Notes: generated by a model not told the origin, from the sequence alone. A stretch of 64,000 nucleotides of DNA from Cymbomonas tetramitiformis (GCA_001247695.2 LGRX02024702.1:1-64000), one strand, 5' to 3'. Shown: positions 1 to 9,519, numbered from the stretch's first letter. Made by a program: numbers and translations.

Positions 1-1275
1 CGTACCATCAAAACCCGACGGTGCGCTATCCACATAGCTCCCGCCGAACAGCGCGGTCATTTCGCTACACATCGACGTATCGGTCACGGATTGTAACGAG
101 TTGCTGGAGCAAGTGCCTGAAAATACTGAATGCACCTCGCACCCATTCGATATCGTTGGCGTTGTAGGTGATGGGGTAGGTGATCCCGTAGGTGATGCCG
201 TGAAAACGTTGGCAGCGCACGTGTCCGACACGCAGTGGCACCTTCTCTGATTTGTGCAAATACCACTGGGGTCCGCGTACGTGTTAAATTGCGTGATATC
301 ATTGTATAGCGCATACCCGCAACCGGTCTGAGCTAGGGGATCGTATATACCCTGATACGTACTATCGACGTCCACGCCAAGTTCATTGCACAGCCCGGCG
401 ATTACGAACGGTTCGTAACCGTCTGCGTCCGCGCAGGTGCCGTATGTTACTGTGACGTAGTCGCACCCGGACACGGAGAGCGTTATAGGATCGGAAACCA
501 TATCACCCAATTGAGCGCAATGCTCGTCGGCGTTTAGCGTGTTCGCAAAATCGACTGGAAACGAAAGGGTATTATCGTTAAATTTGTAGCAGACGCAGCC
601 GCCGTACTGCGACGCGTCGCACGCAAGACCTTCACCGTGGTCGGCGGTGTTGAACGCGACCCCCAACGTAGATGAGGTGTCCTGTCCACCGAGGCACCCG
701 TTGCTTACGGTGACGTCCTCGATTATCTGATACGTAAGGTTCTGGCTAATCGCAAACGCTTGACACTGCGCTTCGGTGATGACCCCCCAATCGGTGGAAC
801 CCATGCTGACCGTTTCCGTCATCACGCGACGATCACCGCCGTTTTCGACCAGTTCACGCCGGTCGTCCGGTTTGATCGCTGCCACATCGGCCGGCAAATC
901 CTCGATGACCACGACGCCGTCGGAGCGCATAACCTCCAGGTTTTCTAAGGCCGCATCCACGACCGAAGGGTCGCGCATCAGTCGTTTTACCCATTTCGGT
1001 TTGGTACTTGCCGTGACAAACACGTCGACGTGAGTTTTTCCCACGAGCGAGTCGCTGGGAGTACGCGCTGCCACGACTTCCACGTCGCGTGCCTTGACTC
1101 GCAGCGCACCACTGATGGCCCCGCCCACCGCATTTTGCACGGCGCCAAACCTGGTTTCGTCGTAGAGTATCGGCAACTCCACACGCATATTCGTGCTGCC
1201 CGCGTTCATTCTTGTGGCCAAGATCAACACGCTTTGCTGAACGAGCAGCGCGCACATCGCCCATTTTGCCGACAT
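1..1275 (-). CDS. Secreted cysteine-rich protein with Thr/Ser-Pro linker (3' end outside window)
   Basis: An open frame without stop runs from an ATG at 1275 to the left edge, giving 425 codons; the C-terminus is missing. The first 25 residues are hydrophobic after a short polar start (MSAKWAMCALLVQQSVLILA), as in a signal peptide. Residues 30-150 form a Cys-poor alpha/beta-looking domain. From about residue 170 there are many paired cysteines (for example GGCVCYKF and RRCHCVSDTC), as in disulfide-rich extracellular domains. A short TASPTGSPTPSPTTPT linker follows near residue 370, then another Cys-containing domain. I do not recognise the family. The two other Ser/Thr-Pro proteins at 25.1 and 48.2 kb have the same plan, so a virion-surface or secreted wall-like role is inferred. 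A TATATA run at about 1382-1393 lies upstream. Confidence 0.72.
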   Translation of the reverse strand, partial: MSAKWAMCALLVQQSVLILATRMNAGSTNMRVELPILYDETRFGAVQNAVGGAISGALRVKARDVEVVAARTPSDSLVGKTHVDVFVTASTKPKWVKRLMRDPSVVDAALENLEVMRSDGVVVIEDLPADVAAIKPDDRRELVENGGDRRVMTETVSMGSTDWGVITEAQCQAFAISQNLTYQIIEDVTVSNGCLGGQDTSSTLGVAFNTADHGEGLACDASQYGGCVCYKFNDNTLSFPVDFANTLNADEHCAQLGDMVSDPITLSVSGCDYVTVTYGTCADADGYEPFVIAGLCNELGVDVDSTYQGIYDPLAQTGCGYALYNDITQFNTYADPSGICTNQRRCHCVSDTCAANVFTASPTGSPTPSPTTPTISNGCEVHSVFSGTCSSNSLQSVTDTSMCSEMTALFGGSYVDSAPSGFDGT

Positions 1276-1470
1276 TCCAAGTACGGTTGCGCTGATCGCG
1301 CGAGTCGCCTCGAACGCGTCGTGCGACACGTGCGGTCAATATGGATTGCGCGTACGCGTAATTTTTATGCTTGCACGTGTGTGTATATATATATGAACAT
1401 AGTTGTATACACACACAAACGCGCGCGTGTGCGTGTGATTAAAAACCGCTCCGGTGAGAGTGGCGCCCAG

Positions 1471-1478
1471 TATTTATA
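1471..1478 (+). promoter_or_regulatory. TATA box (TATTTATA)
   Basis: AT-rich box 18 bp before the ATG at 1497, in otherwise GC-rich sequence. It fits the spacing seen at many genes here. Confidence 0.45.
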
Positions 1479-1496
1479 CCTCGCAACTCACGCTCC

Positions 1497-2819
1497 ATGC
1501 AGTTCGCTGCCGCCGTTCGCGGGGCCGTTACGAGCGGTATTGGTTTGCATAGCGTTGCCGGCGACGCGTGCGGCATGCGCGCACTAGCCGAATTACAAGT
1601 CGAGCTGCCTTCGTCGGTAGACAAAACGGGTCTGGCGCAGGAGCTGCTTCGCTGCGACACGGCTCTTTGCGATATGCAATCGTGCGCGTCGCAAGCAATA
1701 CCCGATGACAAATTAAAGGGCCTCGCGCGTTTATTCGACCCCAGAGGGGACACGTGCGGGCTCGACGCGCTCACCTATCTGGCATGCGTTTTGCGCGTGG
1801 CTAGCCTAAAATGCGACGCGTTCAGCGCCGTGATGCCGGACAGCGTCGCGACGGAGCACAAAATCGCGTTCCTGCTCGAGTCCATCGTAAATGCCGAAAC
1901 AAACAGACACCGCGATGGCAGCCGGCATGTTTTAAATTGCGTAAAAAACGACACGCTCCAGCGCGTCATGCAGGATTGGTTTACGACCATGGCGACACGT
2001 CCGGATTCGGTGGAATGCGCGCGCGAGCTGTTGATGCTTAGCGTCGCGATCACGCAAAGCACCAACATAGAAAACCGGTTGGTGACGGCCGCGCTTGACC
2101 GCTGCCGCGACCTGCAAAAACGCAACGAGCTGCACGTGCTGTGGGAGCGCCGAAGGCGCAACCCACGCATCGGGTGCGCGCACGAAGGTGCGTGCGGGCA
2201 CGGGTTACGACGAGCGGCGCGCGAACGTTTGACCGCGCCAGTGCCCGACGATCTGTATCAGATCGCGATGGAGTACCTGATCGCTTCCCGCGCCGCTCCG
2301 GCGATGTGGGGGCGCGATCTGACCGAGGACGCGCTGAGGCGGTCCGCGCTGGCCTTCAAACGCAACCCTGCGAGCAACGTCGTCGCTAGGGTAGCGCCCG
2401 AGTTGGCCAACGCGATCCGAGGACGCTCGCGATCACTGGTGGAGGGCGCTCACAGCGACGCGGACGGCGCGCTCGCGTGGGAGCTGGGGCGTCTGGTTTT
2501 GGCGTACGACTGCGACCAGGCGGCCAGAGCGGAATGGCTTTCGTCGTACTTCGTGGACGGCGATTTGGAGCCCGAGCACGGCCTCGAGCGCCTGCGACGC
2601 TTCAGAACCAGCTCGCCGCGACACGCGCCGCTGTTGCTTCAGCTGCAAGGGGCGTGGTACCTTTGCGACGCGCGCAGCGCCGCCTGTGTGCGCATGCCCG
2701 ACGCCTGGTGCGCCATGCACGAGTGGTGTCGCACGGTGTTGCACGACCTGCACGGCATGCCGCGTCGGGGCGTGGATCTGAGCGCGCATCTGCGATCCGT
2801 GCTGCCGATCCAGGTTTGA
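1497..2819 (+). CDS. Hypothetical protein, 440 aa
   Basis: Complete ORF with GC-rich codon use like its neighbours. The protein is soluble-looking, mostly helical and fairly Cys- and Arg-rich, with no signal peptide or membrane segment. Cysteines are scattered (CGMRAL, CDTALC, CDMQSC, then CAHEGACGHG near residue 225) and do not form a zinc-finger pattern I can name. Transcribed divergently from the secreted protein to its left and followed after 44 bp by another ORF on the same strand with its own TATA box. Family not recognised. Confidence 0.75.
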   Translation: MQFAAAVRGAVTSGIGLHSVAGDACGMRALAELQVELPSSVDKTGLAQELLRCDTALCDMQSCASQAIPDDKLKGLARLFDPRGDTCGLDALTYLACVLRVASLKCDAFSAVMPDSVATEHKIAFLLESIVNAETNRHRDGSRHVLNCVKNDTLQRVMQDWFTTMATRPDSVECARELLMLSVAITQSTNIENRLVTAALDRCRDLQKRNELHVLWERRRRNPRIGCAHEGACGHGLRRAARERLTAPVPDDLYQIAMEYLIASRAAPAMWGRDLTEDALRRSALAFKRNPASNVVARVAPELANAIRGRSRSLVEGAHSDADGALAWELGRLVLAYDCDQAARAEWLSSYFVDGDLEPEHGLERLRRFRTSSPRHAPLLLQLQGAWYLCDARSAACVRMPDAWCAMHEWCRTVLHDLHGMPRRGVDLSAHLRSVLPIQV

Positions 2820-2829
2820 TATTCCAAGG

Positions 2830-2837
2830 TATAAATA
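2830..2837 (+). promoter_or_regulatory. TATA box (TATAAATA)
   Basis: TATAAATA ends 26 bp before the ATG at 2864, in the short gap between two tandem genes. This implies a separate promoter and a very short 5' leader. Confidence 0.6.
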
Positions 2838-2863
2838 GCACGGTGCCACGCTAGGGCGTAACC

Positions 2864-3523
2864 ATGTACAACCCCGTGACACCGCAGGCGGCCGTTGTGG
2901 TCAACGGCTACTTGGATCTGCAAGATCTGAGCAGACGCGACGCGTCCAGCGGCGACATCTACACCGGTGGAGCAGCGAGCCAGGACGAGAAGTTCAGCGT
3001 CATGATGCACGATCTGGTTTTTAGGAATCCGTCCAACAATCGAACAAAACGCGTAGTCGATAAAACGTGCGGGAAACCGCGATTGAACGTTTACTCCTCC
3101 TTCTCCGACAAAAAAAAGATTGACCAAAAAATGTCGACACCGTGGTATTCCGCGGACGTGCCCGTGTTCGTGGGACTCAGTCTGACCACCATGCCTTATT
3201 CGGACGCCAAGTCGCGTAGAAGCAGTCAGGTGGCCATCCGCGTGGCCGGTTCGGACACTATCATCAACACCGGTGAATGTGTCATAGAGGTCGGCGACGT
3301 GTTATGCTGGGACGCGCCCGAATCTACCGACAAATTCACCGCACGAAAAACAAGTCACGGCAAACGCGCAAAAATCGATGGCAACCGATTGACCGCAGAA
3401 ATAATGCCCGAACAGGACTTCATGAAACGTTACAACAAGCTTCCCGAGCGCGACCGCGAAAAACTTGCGCGCTCAAGACGGTTTTGCACCGCTATTTCGC
3501 ACGCGATGCCGATGCAAAAGTAA
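2864..3523 (+). CDS. Hypothetical protein, 219 aa
   Basis: Complete ORF with a well-placed TATA box. The protein is basic overall (KRVVDK, SDKKKIDQK, KTSHGKRAK clusters) with a beta-rich middle (PVFVGLSLTTMPYSD, then VAIRVAGSD, then VIEVGDVLCWD) and a charged helical C-terminus. No signal peptide or membrane segment. A beta-rich core with basic arms suits a structural or nucleic-acid-binding virion protein, but that is only a guess; family not recognised. Confidence 0.72.
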   Translation: MYNPVTPQAAVVVNGYLDLQDLSRRDASSGDIYTGGAASQDEKFSVMMHDLVFRNPSNNRTKRVVDKTCGKPRLNVYSSFSDKKKIDQKMSTPWYSADVPVFVGLSLTTMPYSDAKSRRSSQVAIRVAGSDTIINTGECVIEVGDVLCWDAPESTDKFTARKTSHGKRAKIDGNRLTAEIMPEQDFMKRYNKLPERDREKLARSRRFCTAISHAMPMQK

Positions 3524-3652
3524 GTCGCTTACCATTCCGTGCGTCGTTCCGACGCTATCGTGCGCTGCAAGGTGACTGACGGTGGAGGGGGGGGTGCCTT
3601 GGGTCGTCTGCGCGCAGCGTGGATATACTGTTACGGCATTTTCATTAGGCAT

Positions 3653-3874
3653 ATGTCCAAGGACGCGCAGAAACCTGAAGACAATGCGCGACCGTCAGTC
3701 CCCGGCGGCGTGGCGCGTGCATTCACCCCCGCGGAGTCCGCGCGCGTGGACCAGATGCTGCGTTTGCAGCGTGGTCTGATTTACCTCGAGCAACACCTGA
3801 TACAGGTGGATCCAGATGCTCTGCGCGCAAATAACGTCATACCCGGGTTGTTCCATACGGAAAAGAGGCCTTGA
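3653..3874 (+). CDS. Small hypothetical protein, 73 aa
   Basis: I start this ORF at ATG 3653 (MSKDAQKPEDNARPSV) and not at the upstream in-frame start at 3539, because the upstream extension is a poly-Gly, low-complexity stretch lying between the genes. The protein is hydrophilic with a helical middle (SARVDQMLRLQRGLIYLEQHL) and no cysteines. It follows the 219-aa gene on the same strand. Family not recognised; small size keeps confidence moderate. Confidence 0.5.
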   Translation: MSKDAQKPEDNARPSVPGGVARAFTPAESARVDQMLRLQRGLIYLEQHLIQVDPDALRANNVIPGLFHTEKRP

Positions 3875-4111
3875 CGCGGAAAGGCGTGTGGTCGTCACTT
3901 TGCGATCGCCGATGCCCTGTGTGAAAAGACATCGTGCTATATAAAAACCTTACCGCGCCGTATTATCGGGTACGCTTTACATATTTAAGTTTTGCACAAA
4001 GCGTATGACGTGGCCCTGTCGTGATTCGTAAATAATTAAGCCGTCCGTTATGCGTGGATCGACGCGATACGACGAGCGTCCCCCCGTTGGCCGCATCCAT
4101 AGCTTTTCAAA

Positions 4112-4119
4112 TATAAAAG
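4112..4119 (+). promoter_or_regulatory. TATA box (TATAAAAG)
   Basis: TATAAAAG lies inside the longest version of the ankyrin-RING ORF and 59 bp before its internal ATG at 4179, which argues for the downstream start. A second TATA-like run (TATATAAAA) at 3938-3947 lies about 100 bp before the first ATG at 4050, so both starts remain possible. Confidence 0.5.
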
Positions 4120-4178
4120 ACAAAAAAACATTCGCCGATAATGGGCGCCCAGCACCACCGCTGTTCACACGAACAAGC

Positions 4179-6581
4179 ATGTTTTCCGACGACGCCATAA
4201 TTCAGGCGCTAACTTCCATAAATCGCACGGAGTCGGTCGACGCGTGTCACGTAAACGTGTGTCGCACCATTCCCGTTGCCGCGCGTTACAGTCGAGACGA
4301 TGGACGCACCCTGTTGCACATGGCCGCGGCCAGCAATCTACGATTCGTGTGCGCGGCGTTGCTTCGCACGGGCGTGTCCCCGTCCGCGCTTTGCAAACAG
4401 CGCTGCACCGCGCTTCACACCGCCGCGACCTACGGGGATCGCGCGCTCGTGCGATTGTTGGCGCGTAGCCACCGACCTGCGATCAGATGTCAAGACCAAC
4501 ACGGCAATTTTCCGTTGCACGTGGCGATGATGCGAGACAAACCGGAGATCGCGAAGACGTTATTGCAGTACGGCGCAAAAATCGATGAACGTAACTACGA
4601 GGGCCAGACCGCGTTACACCTGGCGTGCTATCAGGGCAACGCGCGCGTCGCGCAACTCGTAATCGACCGGTACGACGCGACCGTCGTGAACGTGGACAGG
4701 GTGGGCAACTCGGCACTGCATTACGCAGCGCGCTGCAAAACTGATATATGCGTACTGGTTTGTCTGCGCGACCTGCACGCAAGCAAAATACGCGACTGCG
4801 TCGAGCTGCGCAACAATTTTGGTATGACCGCGTTGCACGTGGCGGCGGAGCACGCGAACGTCCAAACCGTACGCACGCTGAAACGGTTTGGTGCCGACCC
4901 CTCATCCTTGTGCGGTCGGGATTGCACCGCGATCGACTTGTGCGCGCGCATCGCAGCTACGGCGCCGCCACGCACGGTAGCCTCCAGCGCAACGGACGCC
5001 GCACCCGTAAAGAGCTCGCGCGTAATCGAGTGCATCAGGGCGCTGCGGGGCATGGGCGTACCGCTGAGGACGGATCGCACCACCGCCCTGCACACCGCCT
5101 GTCGCGCCGCTCGAATGTCTGTCGCTGTCGTGCAGGCGCTGATGCGCATGGATCCGACATTAAAAAACGCGGTGGACACCGACGGATTCACACCGATCAT
5201 GCTAGCCGCGAGGAACGCGGGTACCAGCGCCGAGACCACGAACGTGGTGCTGGCCCTTATGGACGCTGGCGTCGACGTCGGCATACGCGACACGTGCGGC
5301 ATGAATCTCGCAATGACGCTCGTCGCCACTGGCAACAGCGCGCTTTTCAAAGTTCTCAGTAAACGACACCCCGCGACGCACCACGCCGACGTCGCACACT
5401 CCGGTGCCAACATTTTGCACTACGCTGCCAGCGGACAGAACGTCCCTCTGTGGCACGAGGTGCTTCGGGTCGCGACGTCCGGGTGTAACCTTACCAACGC
5501 GTGCGATCATCTGCGGCGAACGTGCCATCATTACGCCGCGCTCACCGCCAGCTATGCCGTGGCAGAGGCCGTGATGCACGCGCTGCCACGGCTGCTGCCT
5601 TGCGTCGATTCGCACGGAGCCACGCCGCTGCATCTGGCGACGCAGTCCGCATGCGACGACGCGGTTGTCTTGCCGAAACTCGTGTTGTACGCGGACAAAC
5701 TCGATATCGACGCGAGGACCATGATCGGTAACACCGCCTTGCATTTGGCGGTTATGCAGCGACAGCATGAGCGGGCGACGCGCCTGCTACAGCTAGGCGC
5801 GGACGTGGACATCTGCAACCTCGACGCCGAGTCGGCGCTGACGTTGGCCGTGCGCGAGGGCGACGCGAACACCGTCCGCGCGATGTACGCAAGGCATCAG
5901 CAGGGCAAGGCTTTTCGCACGAACGTCTGTAACGAGTCGCCGGTGCACGTGGCCGCGCGCGCCGGTAACGTGGTGATTCTGGAAGTTTTGATTGTCGATC
6001 GTCCCACGCTGGGTCGTAAGTTGCTGAACCAGCTTAACCGAGAGTCCTGCACACCGCTGCACTGCGCGATCGTGGCACAGCAAGTCGCCGCCGTCAAGCT
6101 GCTGATCGATCACGGGGCGGACGTGCACGTACGCGATCGCAACGACGACGACGCCGCGCAGTTGGCCGCGGCGACCCGCAACGCCGTCATAGCTACCATG
6201 ATCCAAAACGCACCCAAAAGAATTTTTCATAATGGGCGTTCACGCCACGTGCGTCCATCGCCGCGCGTGAATCAGAGTTCGACAACAACGCCAGACAACA
6301 ACGCGCCGGAAGATTTGGACGATCTGGTCGATTACATCGAGGGTCGGCCGAAACGGACTCGCAAAACAAGCGAACAGCGCGATACGGCGCAAGCCGTGCG
6401 TGCCTCTGACAGTGAACGGTACGAACGACCAACCTGCGTGGTGTGTCTGAACGCGGATCCGGATACGGTGCTGATGCCTTGTTTTCACATGCACACATGC
6501 AGCGCGTGCAGCGCGCGCGTAGGTGTATGTCCGATATGCAAGACCGCCGTGCACGATAAACGTAGGGTTTTTAAGGATTAA
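4179..6581 (+). CDS. Ankyrin-repeat protein with C-terminal RING finger (putative E3 ubiquitin ligase)
   Basis: From ATG 4179 the protein is 800 aa; an in-frame ATG at 4050 would add 43 residues. Nearly the whole length is ankyrin repeats, recognised by repeated cores such as GRTLLHMAAASN, CTALHTAATYG, GQTALHLACYQGN, GMTALHVAAEHAN, GNTALHLAVMQ and CTPLHCAIVAQ. A linker leads to a C3HC4 RING at about residues 752-790 (CVVCLNAD, then CFHMHTCSAC, then CPICK). Ankyrin plus C-terminal RING is the layout of Mind-bomb/XIAP-like E3 ligases; ankyrins would choose the substrate and the RING recruit an E2. All RING ligands appear present. The start is uncertain because of two TATA boxes. Confidence 0.88.
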   Translation: MFSDDAIIQALTSINRTESVDACHVNVCRTIPVAARYSRDDGRTLLHMAAASNLRFVCAALLRTGVSPSALCKQRCTALHTAATYGDRALVRLLARSHRPAIRCQDQHGNFPLHVAMMRDKPEIAKTLLQYGAKIDERNYEGQTALHLACYQGNARVAQLVIDRYDATVVNVDRVGNSALHYAARCKTDICVLVCLRDLHASKIRDCVELRNNFGMTALHVAAEHANVQTVRTLKRFGADPSSLCGRDCTAIDLCARIAATAPPRTVASSATDAAPVKSSRVIECIRALRGMGVPLRTDRTTALHTACRAARMSVAVVQALMRMDPTLKNAVDTDGFTPIMLAARNAGTSAETTNVVLALMDAGVDVGIRDTCGMNLAMTLVATGNSALFKVLSKRHPATHHADVAHSGANILHYAASGQNVPLWHEVLRVATSGCNLTNACDHLRRTCHHYAALTASYAVAEAVMHALPRLLPCVDSHGATPLHLATQSACDDAVVLPKLVLYADKLDIDARTMIGNTALHLAVMQRQHERATRLLQLGADVDICNLDAESALTLAVREGDANTVRAMYARHQQGKAFRTNVCNESPVHVAARAGNVVILEVLIVDRPTLGRKLLNQLNRESCTPLHCAIVAQQVAAVKLLIDHGADVHVRDRNDDDAAQLAAATRNAVIATMIQNAPKRIFHNGRSRHVRPSPRVNQSSTTTPDNNAPEDLDDLVDYIEGRPKRTRKTSEQRDTAQAVRASDSERYERPTCVVCLNADPDTVLMPCFHMHTCSACSARVGVCPICKTAVHDKRRVFKD

Positions 6582-6617
6582 CGATTGACGTTCGCTAGCC
6601 GGACCTACTTTATTAAT

Positions 6618-6838
6618 TTTAAAGTCAAATTTGGAATAAAAGTTACTTCGTCAAACGCGCCAGTAGAACACTTTTACATTGTTGATACTTTTTACGTAGT
6701 TGAGTATTACTATTACAACTTAAAACAAGAATTAAGGATTGACGACGATTAACGATCTGTAATCCGCTTCCGCATTCAAGAACCATGCTATATTACGTGC
6801 ACTTGCCCGTTACTTACTAGCTCTTTTTTGTGATTGCG
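6618..6838 (+). pseudogene. Inverted 3'-terminal copy of the RING gene at 7637-8887
   Basis: The + strand encodes a C-terminal fragment (VEHFYIVDTFYVVEYYYYN) nearly identical to the C-terminus of the minus-strand RING protein (VEHFYIVDTLYVVDYYQYN), followed by matching 3' flank (for example ctgtaatccgcttccgcatt). It matches the reverse complement of about 7557-7790. Only the last 45 or so codons remain and there is no start. The two copies form an imperfect inverted repeat around a 700-bp spacer. Confidence 0.8.
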
Positions 6839-7041
6839 ATTGTAAATCACGCGCCGCTTTGCTTAGTGCCGTTCGCTTTTTCTATTGAGCGTGCACATGT
6901 TTGCCGACATCGTGTATTTGGTGTACGAGGCCCGTGGCGTATGATACCGGCGTGCAGAAACATATGCATTTGTATGTTGCACGTTGCCTAGTTACGTACG
7001 CGTTAGCACGGGATGGATTACACAGCCCAACCGACACAAAT

Positions 7042-7462
7042 TTAATTTTAGGATGAAAAGCAAGTTCGAAGTTGCTAGCCACACCGCTCGCACCTGTTTT
7101 TCCTAGGCATTTAAAATTAGCGAGTGCTACGTAACGCCAAAACCCGACATATCCCGATATCAGCTCGATCGTCTACGTGCTGCGCGTTCCTCTGTTTGCT
7201 CACGCCTGACTTCAGTTATATTTCTCGGAAACATCCATTTCCCATCATGATCGGAACCTTTGTGACGACATAGAGGGCAAACTGCTAGGTCTTTCGGTAC
7301 ACATATGGCGTGCATGGTTTTCTCACATTGTCGACACATGACCTTGTCAAAGTCGGTACACACGGCGATCCCCTCGGTGACAACGTACGGTGACCGGTCA
7401 ACAAAAAGGCTTCGCCGTATCAGCAAATGCAGCGGACAAATGCGCAGTCAATATATTTTATA
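7042..7462. repeat. Dispersed repeat block A (F-box tail plus RING remnant)
   Basis: The segment at about 7042-7368 matches 12892-13215 in the same orientation, and the segment at about 7373-7462 matches the reverse complement of 17034-17119. On the minus strand, block A begins with the C-terminal signature FELAFHPKIK of the F-box-like protein at 13.6-14.4 kb and continues into a truncated RING reading frame. The block is a mosaic of gene ends and looks like recombination debris of a duplicated family. Confidence 0.75.
7160..7426 (-). pseudogene. Truncated RING-finger reading frame
   Basis: The 88-codon minus-strand frame has no ATG; it can only open at TTG 7426. It holds the second half of a RING (CRQCEKTMHAIC, then CPLCRHKG) but not the first Cys-x2-Cys pair that the 416-aa RING protein next door has. 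A near-identical tail lies at 13003-13269. TATA-like sequence upstream on the minus strand (TATAAAATATA near 7455) survives. Probably a decayed copy, though a tiny non-ATG or spliced gene is not excluded. Confidence 0.55.
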
Positions 7463-7636
7463 CGTAAGGCCATACGGTATGGTGGAAAAAAGCTACAGTT
7501 ACTAGTTAGGTCAAAAGGCGAGAAATTATATACAAGCATAGATAGTTTGATAAAAAAACAGCAAATCACAAAGAACAGCCAGTGAGTAACGTGCAAGTGC
7601 ACGTAATATAGAAAGGTTCTTGAATGCGGAAGCGGA

Positions 7637-8887
7637 TTACAGATCCTGAATTTCCCTTGCCTTACGAACTTTCTCAAGTTGTTCTGCGTTATATTGGTAG
7701 TAGTCAACTACGTAAAGAGTATCAACAATGTAGAAGTGTTCTACTGACGATCCAATTTTTATTTTAAATTTGACTTGAAAATTTATATCGGGTTTAATTT
7801 CTTCATCGAGGTTTACTGTTTCCTTTGATGATGAGTACCACGCGATCTCGTAATCTCGGTGCATGTGCGTTACAGCCAGGTGATCTTGCGATGTAACGAC
7901 CAAATCGAAATGCGGTGGCATTTGTAATTCGGATGTTGCCTTAATTTGTGTCATTTCACCTGTGCCTGGGGACACGTTTAAGTGCAATGCTTTACATTTA
8001 TTGTCTTCGTATTCCAAATGAAAGGTAAAAAAATTTTTGGGATAAACTCTCTCATCGGATAACAAGTCTTTCTCACTTTCAACTTGAATTATGCGTAATG
8101 GATACACATCAAATATTTCGAATAGTTTAAACTTAGAACGTCTATAAGACGATATGGGTGTATGTAAAAAGTATATTCTGTCCTTGGAAGCCTTATCAGG
8201 GAAAACAAAGGTGTTGTTTTCTATCTGCCTACGTTGTTTTGGCTGAATTAGCACGCCGGATTCGTTTTGGACCGAGGCAGACTGACGCCAAAATTCAAAA
8301 AGGTCTTGGCCTTCGTTTATTACTAAGGCTCCGCCAAGAATTTTTGGATTGTATTCTACTGTAAAGCTAACCGTCGGATTTTCATCTTTGGCTTTTATTT
8401 CACGTCTGCGTATTAACAATGACCAAGGCTTGTCTTGATCAACCGGTCCTACCACGTCTCTTCTAGATTCTGTTATGTCGAATACGGCAAAACCCTCGTG
8501 CGTGAACGAGAATTCTTCGCCATCCGTTGTTGGCACATCTTTACAACGTAGTGTAATGAAGGAAGTAGTACCCCCCACCTCAATACCAACGCGCTTAGCA
8601 CGACTCTCGCAAAATCTAATTACGCGACAAGTAGGACATGTTGGTTCATTAGGAACACGATGTGGCGTTATCTTGTATTTAATTATACATTCGGAATGAA
8701 AAATTTTGTTACAATTCGAACATTCATATACTAGTTCTGTCTCTAATATATCTTGATGACATATTACACACTCTTTATCAAATTTTGTACTTGAGTCAGC
8801 GTATTTCAAAATAGGCATAAACGTTTTCATCCCATGATTTTTTGCATCCTCGACGGTCACCCTGCAATTCGTTACTGCAACTGACAT
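7637..8887 (-). CDS. RING-finger protein, 416 aa
   Basis: The start at ATG 8887 is supported by a minus-strand TATAAATA box 40 bp upstream. Residues 38-90 form a RING-type zinc finger: CVIC, then CSNCNKIFHSEC, then CPTC, with a longer second loop than usual (RING-variant or PHD-like). The remaining 320 residues are a beta-rich domain without recognised motifs. A RING at the N-terminus suggests an E3 ubiquitin ligase or an adaptor, with the C-terminal domain choosing the partner; this is inference. The gene is visibly AT-richer than the ankyrin-RING gene to its left, as are several other accessory genes. Its 3' end is duplicated in inverted orientation at 6618-6838. Confidence 0.82.
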   Translation of the reverse strand: MSVAVTNCRVTVEDAKNHGMKTFMPILKYADSSTKFDKECVICHQDILETELVYECSNCNKIFHSECIIKYKITPHRVPNEPTCPTCRVIRFCESRAKRVGIEVGGTTSFITLRCKDVPTTDGEEFSFTHEGFAVFDITESRRDVVGPVDQDKPWSLLIRRREIKAKDENPTVSFTVEYNPKILGGALVINEGQDLFEFWRQSASVQNESGVLIQPKQRRQIENNTFVFPDKASKDRIYFLHTPISSYRRSKFKLFEIFDVYPLRIIQVESEKDLLSDERVYPKNFFTFHLEYEDNKCKALHLNVSPGTGEMTQIKATSELQMPPHFDLVVTSQDHLAVTHMHRDYEIAWYSSSKETVNLDEEIKPDINFQVKFKIKIGSSVEHFYIVDTLYVVDYYQYNAEQLEKVRKAREIQDL

Positions 8888-8927
8888 TCTTAATACTGCG
8901 CGTAGTCTGCGTTATAGACTGCGTTGG

Positions 8928-8998
8928 TATTTATACCAGGTTAGCCAGTCGCGAGGTTGGTCCTCGACCCTCGACCCTCGACCTGCTAACCCAGTATA
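8928..8998. repeat. Imperfect inverted repeat enclosing CTCGACC heptamers, overlapping a TATA box
   Basis: ATACCAGGTTAGC (about 8933-8945) pairs with GCTAACCCAGTAT (about 8985-8997) with two mismatches. Between them are three tandem CTCGACC heptamers (8963-8984). The minus-strand TATAAATA of the RING gene (8928-8935) overlaps the left arm. A regulatory hairpin or protein site is possible. Confidence 0.5.
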
Positions 8999-9343
8999 AT
9001 TGCCGGCGCAGTCTGTAAGGCGAATCACGTATCGATCGAAAGTGATGACCCCTATGTACTATGCATGACGCGGTGGGCGTGCAAAGTATCTTGAAAATGG
9101 TATATTATGGTCCAGAGATACCATCTACACGCTCATGGAGAAACTGATAAAAGGTGGCCAAAAATATCCAAAATATGGTACCCCTGCTGTAAAGTAAAGA
9201 TAACATGCTGTAAATACTATGCATATTTTTCAAGAATGTTCTGTTGCCGGCTCAATAATCGGGATCAAAACACCGAAGAAAGCGCCCCAACAGGTCAAAA
9301 ATTAACACAAATTGTGTACTCGAAAAACAACACGGAGGTCCGC

Positions 9344-9511
9344 TTATTTAGGCATCACTTCGCTACCATCAGGAGGTGGTACAGGTTGCACTGTGTCGAT
9401 GAGGTCATAGGCGGTAATATACATCCATTTAGATTCGCGATGGGTCGCTAGTACTTGTTTGACGTCCAACCTGAAATCCTGAATTGTCGAAACGTCGCTG
9501 GTTAATCCAAT
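9344..9511 (-). pseudogene. Possible gene fragment, protein-like but no start
   Basis: The minus strand here reads a protein-like 60-residue stretch (EVYIIGLTSDVSTIQDF, then SKWMYITAYDLIDT) with no usable ATG upstream; the frame opens only at TTG 9598 inside the neighbouring kinase gene. The KWMYITAYDLI motif resembles KWYFYDIYDLI in the duplicated protein at 41.3-42.9 kb, so this may be a remnant of that family. Weak evidence. Confidence 0.3.
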
Positions 9512-9519
9512 TATATATA
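9512..9519 (+). promoter_or_regulatory. TATA box (TATATATA)
   Basis: Located 89 bp before the ATG at 9609 of the histidine kinase. The only in-frame codon upstream that could start the protein is a GTG at 9528, immediately next to this box, so ATG 9609 is preferred. Confidence 0.5.

Noticed and set aside
854..1587. Frames at 854-1414 (minus) and 1030-1587 (plus)
   Set aside because: They overlap the secreted-protein gene in other frames and are Arg/Gly/His-rich, typical of shadow frames in GC-rich DNA.
9107..9451. 114-codon plus-strand ORF
   Set aside because: No TATA box at the usual distance, unusual Cys/Tyr/Arg mix, and no protein-like pattern.
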